From: Symbiodinium natans
Taxonomy: Eukaryota; Sar; Dinophyceae; Suessiales; Symbiodiniaceae
Direction: 5' to 3'
Length of the DNA: 37,500 nt
Assembly (NCBI GenBank): GCA_905221605.1
Contig: CAJNDS010002113.1
Coordinates: forward strand, 1,290,524 to 1,328,023
Both the position numbers and the translations under genes were made by a program. Under the pieces are notes generated by a model. That model did not search any database, was not told where the DNA came from, and saw only the letters and a list, made by a program, of their open reading frames with translations. Each line of letters begins with the position of its first letter. Within the stretch, counting starts at the first letter, position 1. Positions 37,080 to 37,500 of the stretch are shown piece after piece.

Positions 37080-37500
37080 GGGTTTAGGGTTTAGGGTTTG
37101 GGGTTTAGGGTTTAGGGTTTAGGGTCTAGGGGGATGAGCTGCTTCGTTTTGGTCCTCGCAAGTTCTAGATTTAATTTCGGATACTTTCGATTCGACTTTG
37201 GCATCAACCTCGCGCCGTTTTTCCTGCCAATGCGTTTTTGTGAAGATAAGTGGGCGATCCCTAAAGGGGACTGTTTTACTCCGCACGCCCCAATGACCCC
37301 AGTCGTCGGACACGAGTGATGAATGAACTTAGGGGCCACTGCGCAGCAAAAGTTGTGAACAACAATGGGTTATAGGGGGTTTTGGTATACGACACCCAAA
37401 ATGTGCTACCTCAGGAGCCTTTAGGTAAAGCCCAAACCCCAAACCCTAAAGCCCTAAACAGAAGAGCCTCCGTCTCTAGCCGCCCCAACCCATAGGAGAA
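37080..37500. repeat. telomeric tract and window end
   Basis: TTTAGGG 37080-37133. An open frame from ATG 37134 (MSCFVLVLASSRFNFGYFRF..., stop 37317) may hold an exon but has no recognisable family. CCCTAAA-like sequence resumes at 37430. Confidence 0.5.

Overview
The window looks like nuclear DNA of a dinoflagellate. Three things point there: dozens of interstitial (TTTAGGG)n/(CCCTAAA)n tracts; introns with GC and GA donors as well as GT, and acceptors of the form AG|G; and a degenerate Ty1/copia-like retroelement with a dinoflagellate-style GKGKG-rich Gag. The species cannot be named from this. Coding sequence is cut into very short exons (about 24-500 nt), so long open frames are misleading. 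I rebuilt genes by joining exons in phase.

Layout. 1-6600: telomeric-type tracts, small inverted-repeat elements and a few isolated exon-like islands, with no complete gene. 6616-13717: a complete single-domain cyclophilin (167 aa, 11 exons, 10 introns); every intron carries telomere-type repeat. 13720-19200: variant telomeric blocks, a two-part tandem repeat, a large CT microsatellite and exon-like islands. 20678-22211: 3' part of a membrane-protein gene. 23854-23940: C-terminal exon of another gene. 24787-26893: seven in-phase exons of a small Cys-containing protein of unknown function. 26970-27285: two small exon islands. 27855-37069: a 16-exon chain that closes in frame (727 codons plus stop) and encodes a polytopic membrane protein with a TIR-like domain. 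A 4.36-kb LTR retroelement (32215-36576) sits in one of its introns.

Main observation. Nearly all intron sequence here is made of recurrent modules: interstitial telomeric tracts plus at least nine families of roughly 70-200 bp inverted-repeat elements. In the TIR-like gene several introns are single elements end to end. In the cyclophilin gene, telomeric tracts fill the introns, and one intron is bounded by a perfect 19-nt duplication of exon sequence that itself supplies the GC donor and the AG acceptor. Three other telomeric tracts are flanked by direct repeats of 15, 26 and about 35 nt. I infer that telomeric repeat is inserted at staggered breaks and then spliced out, so it behaves like an introner. 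Short inverted-repeat introners are known from dinoflagellates; telomeric DNA doing this with target duplications is, as far as I know, the unusual part.

Limits: no alignment, RNA data or database search was possible. Exon joins rest on reading phase, AG|G acceptors and, for cyclophilin, the family's conserved sequence.
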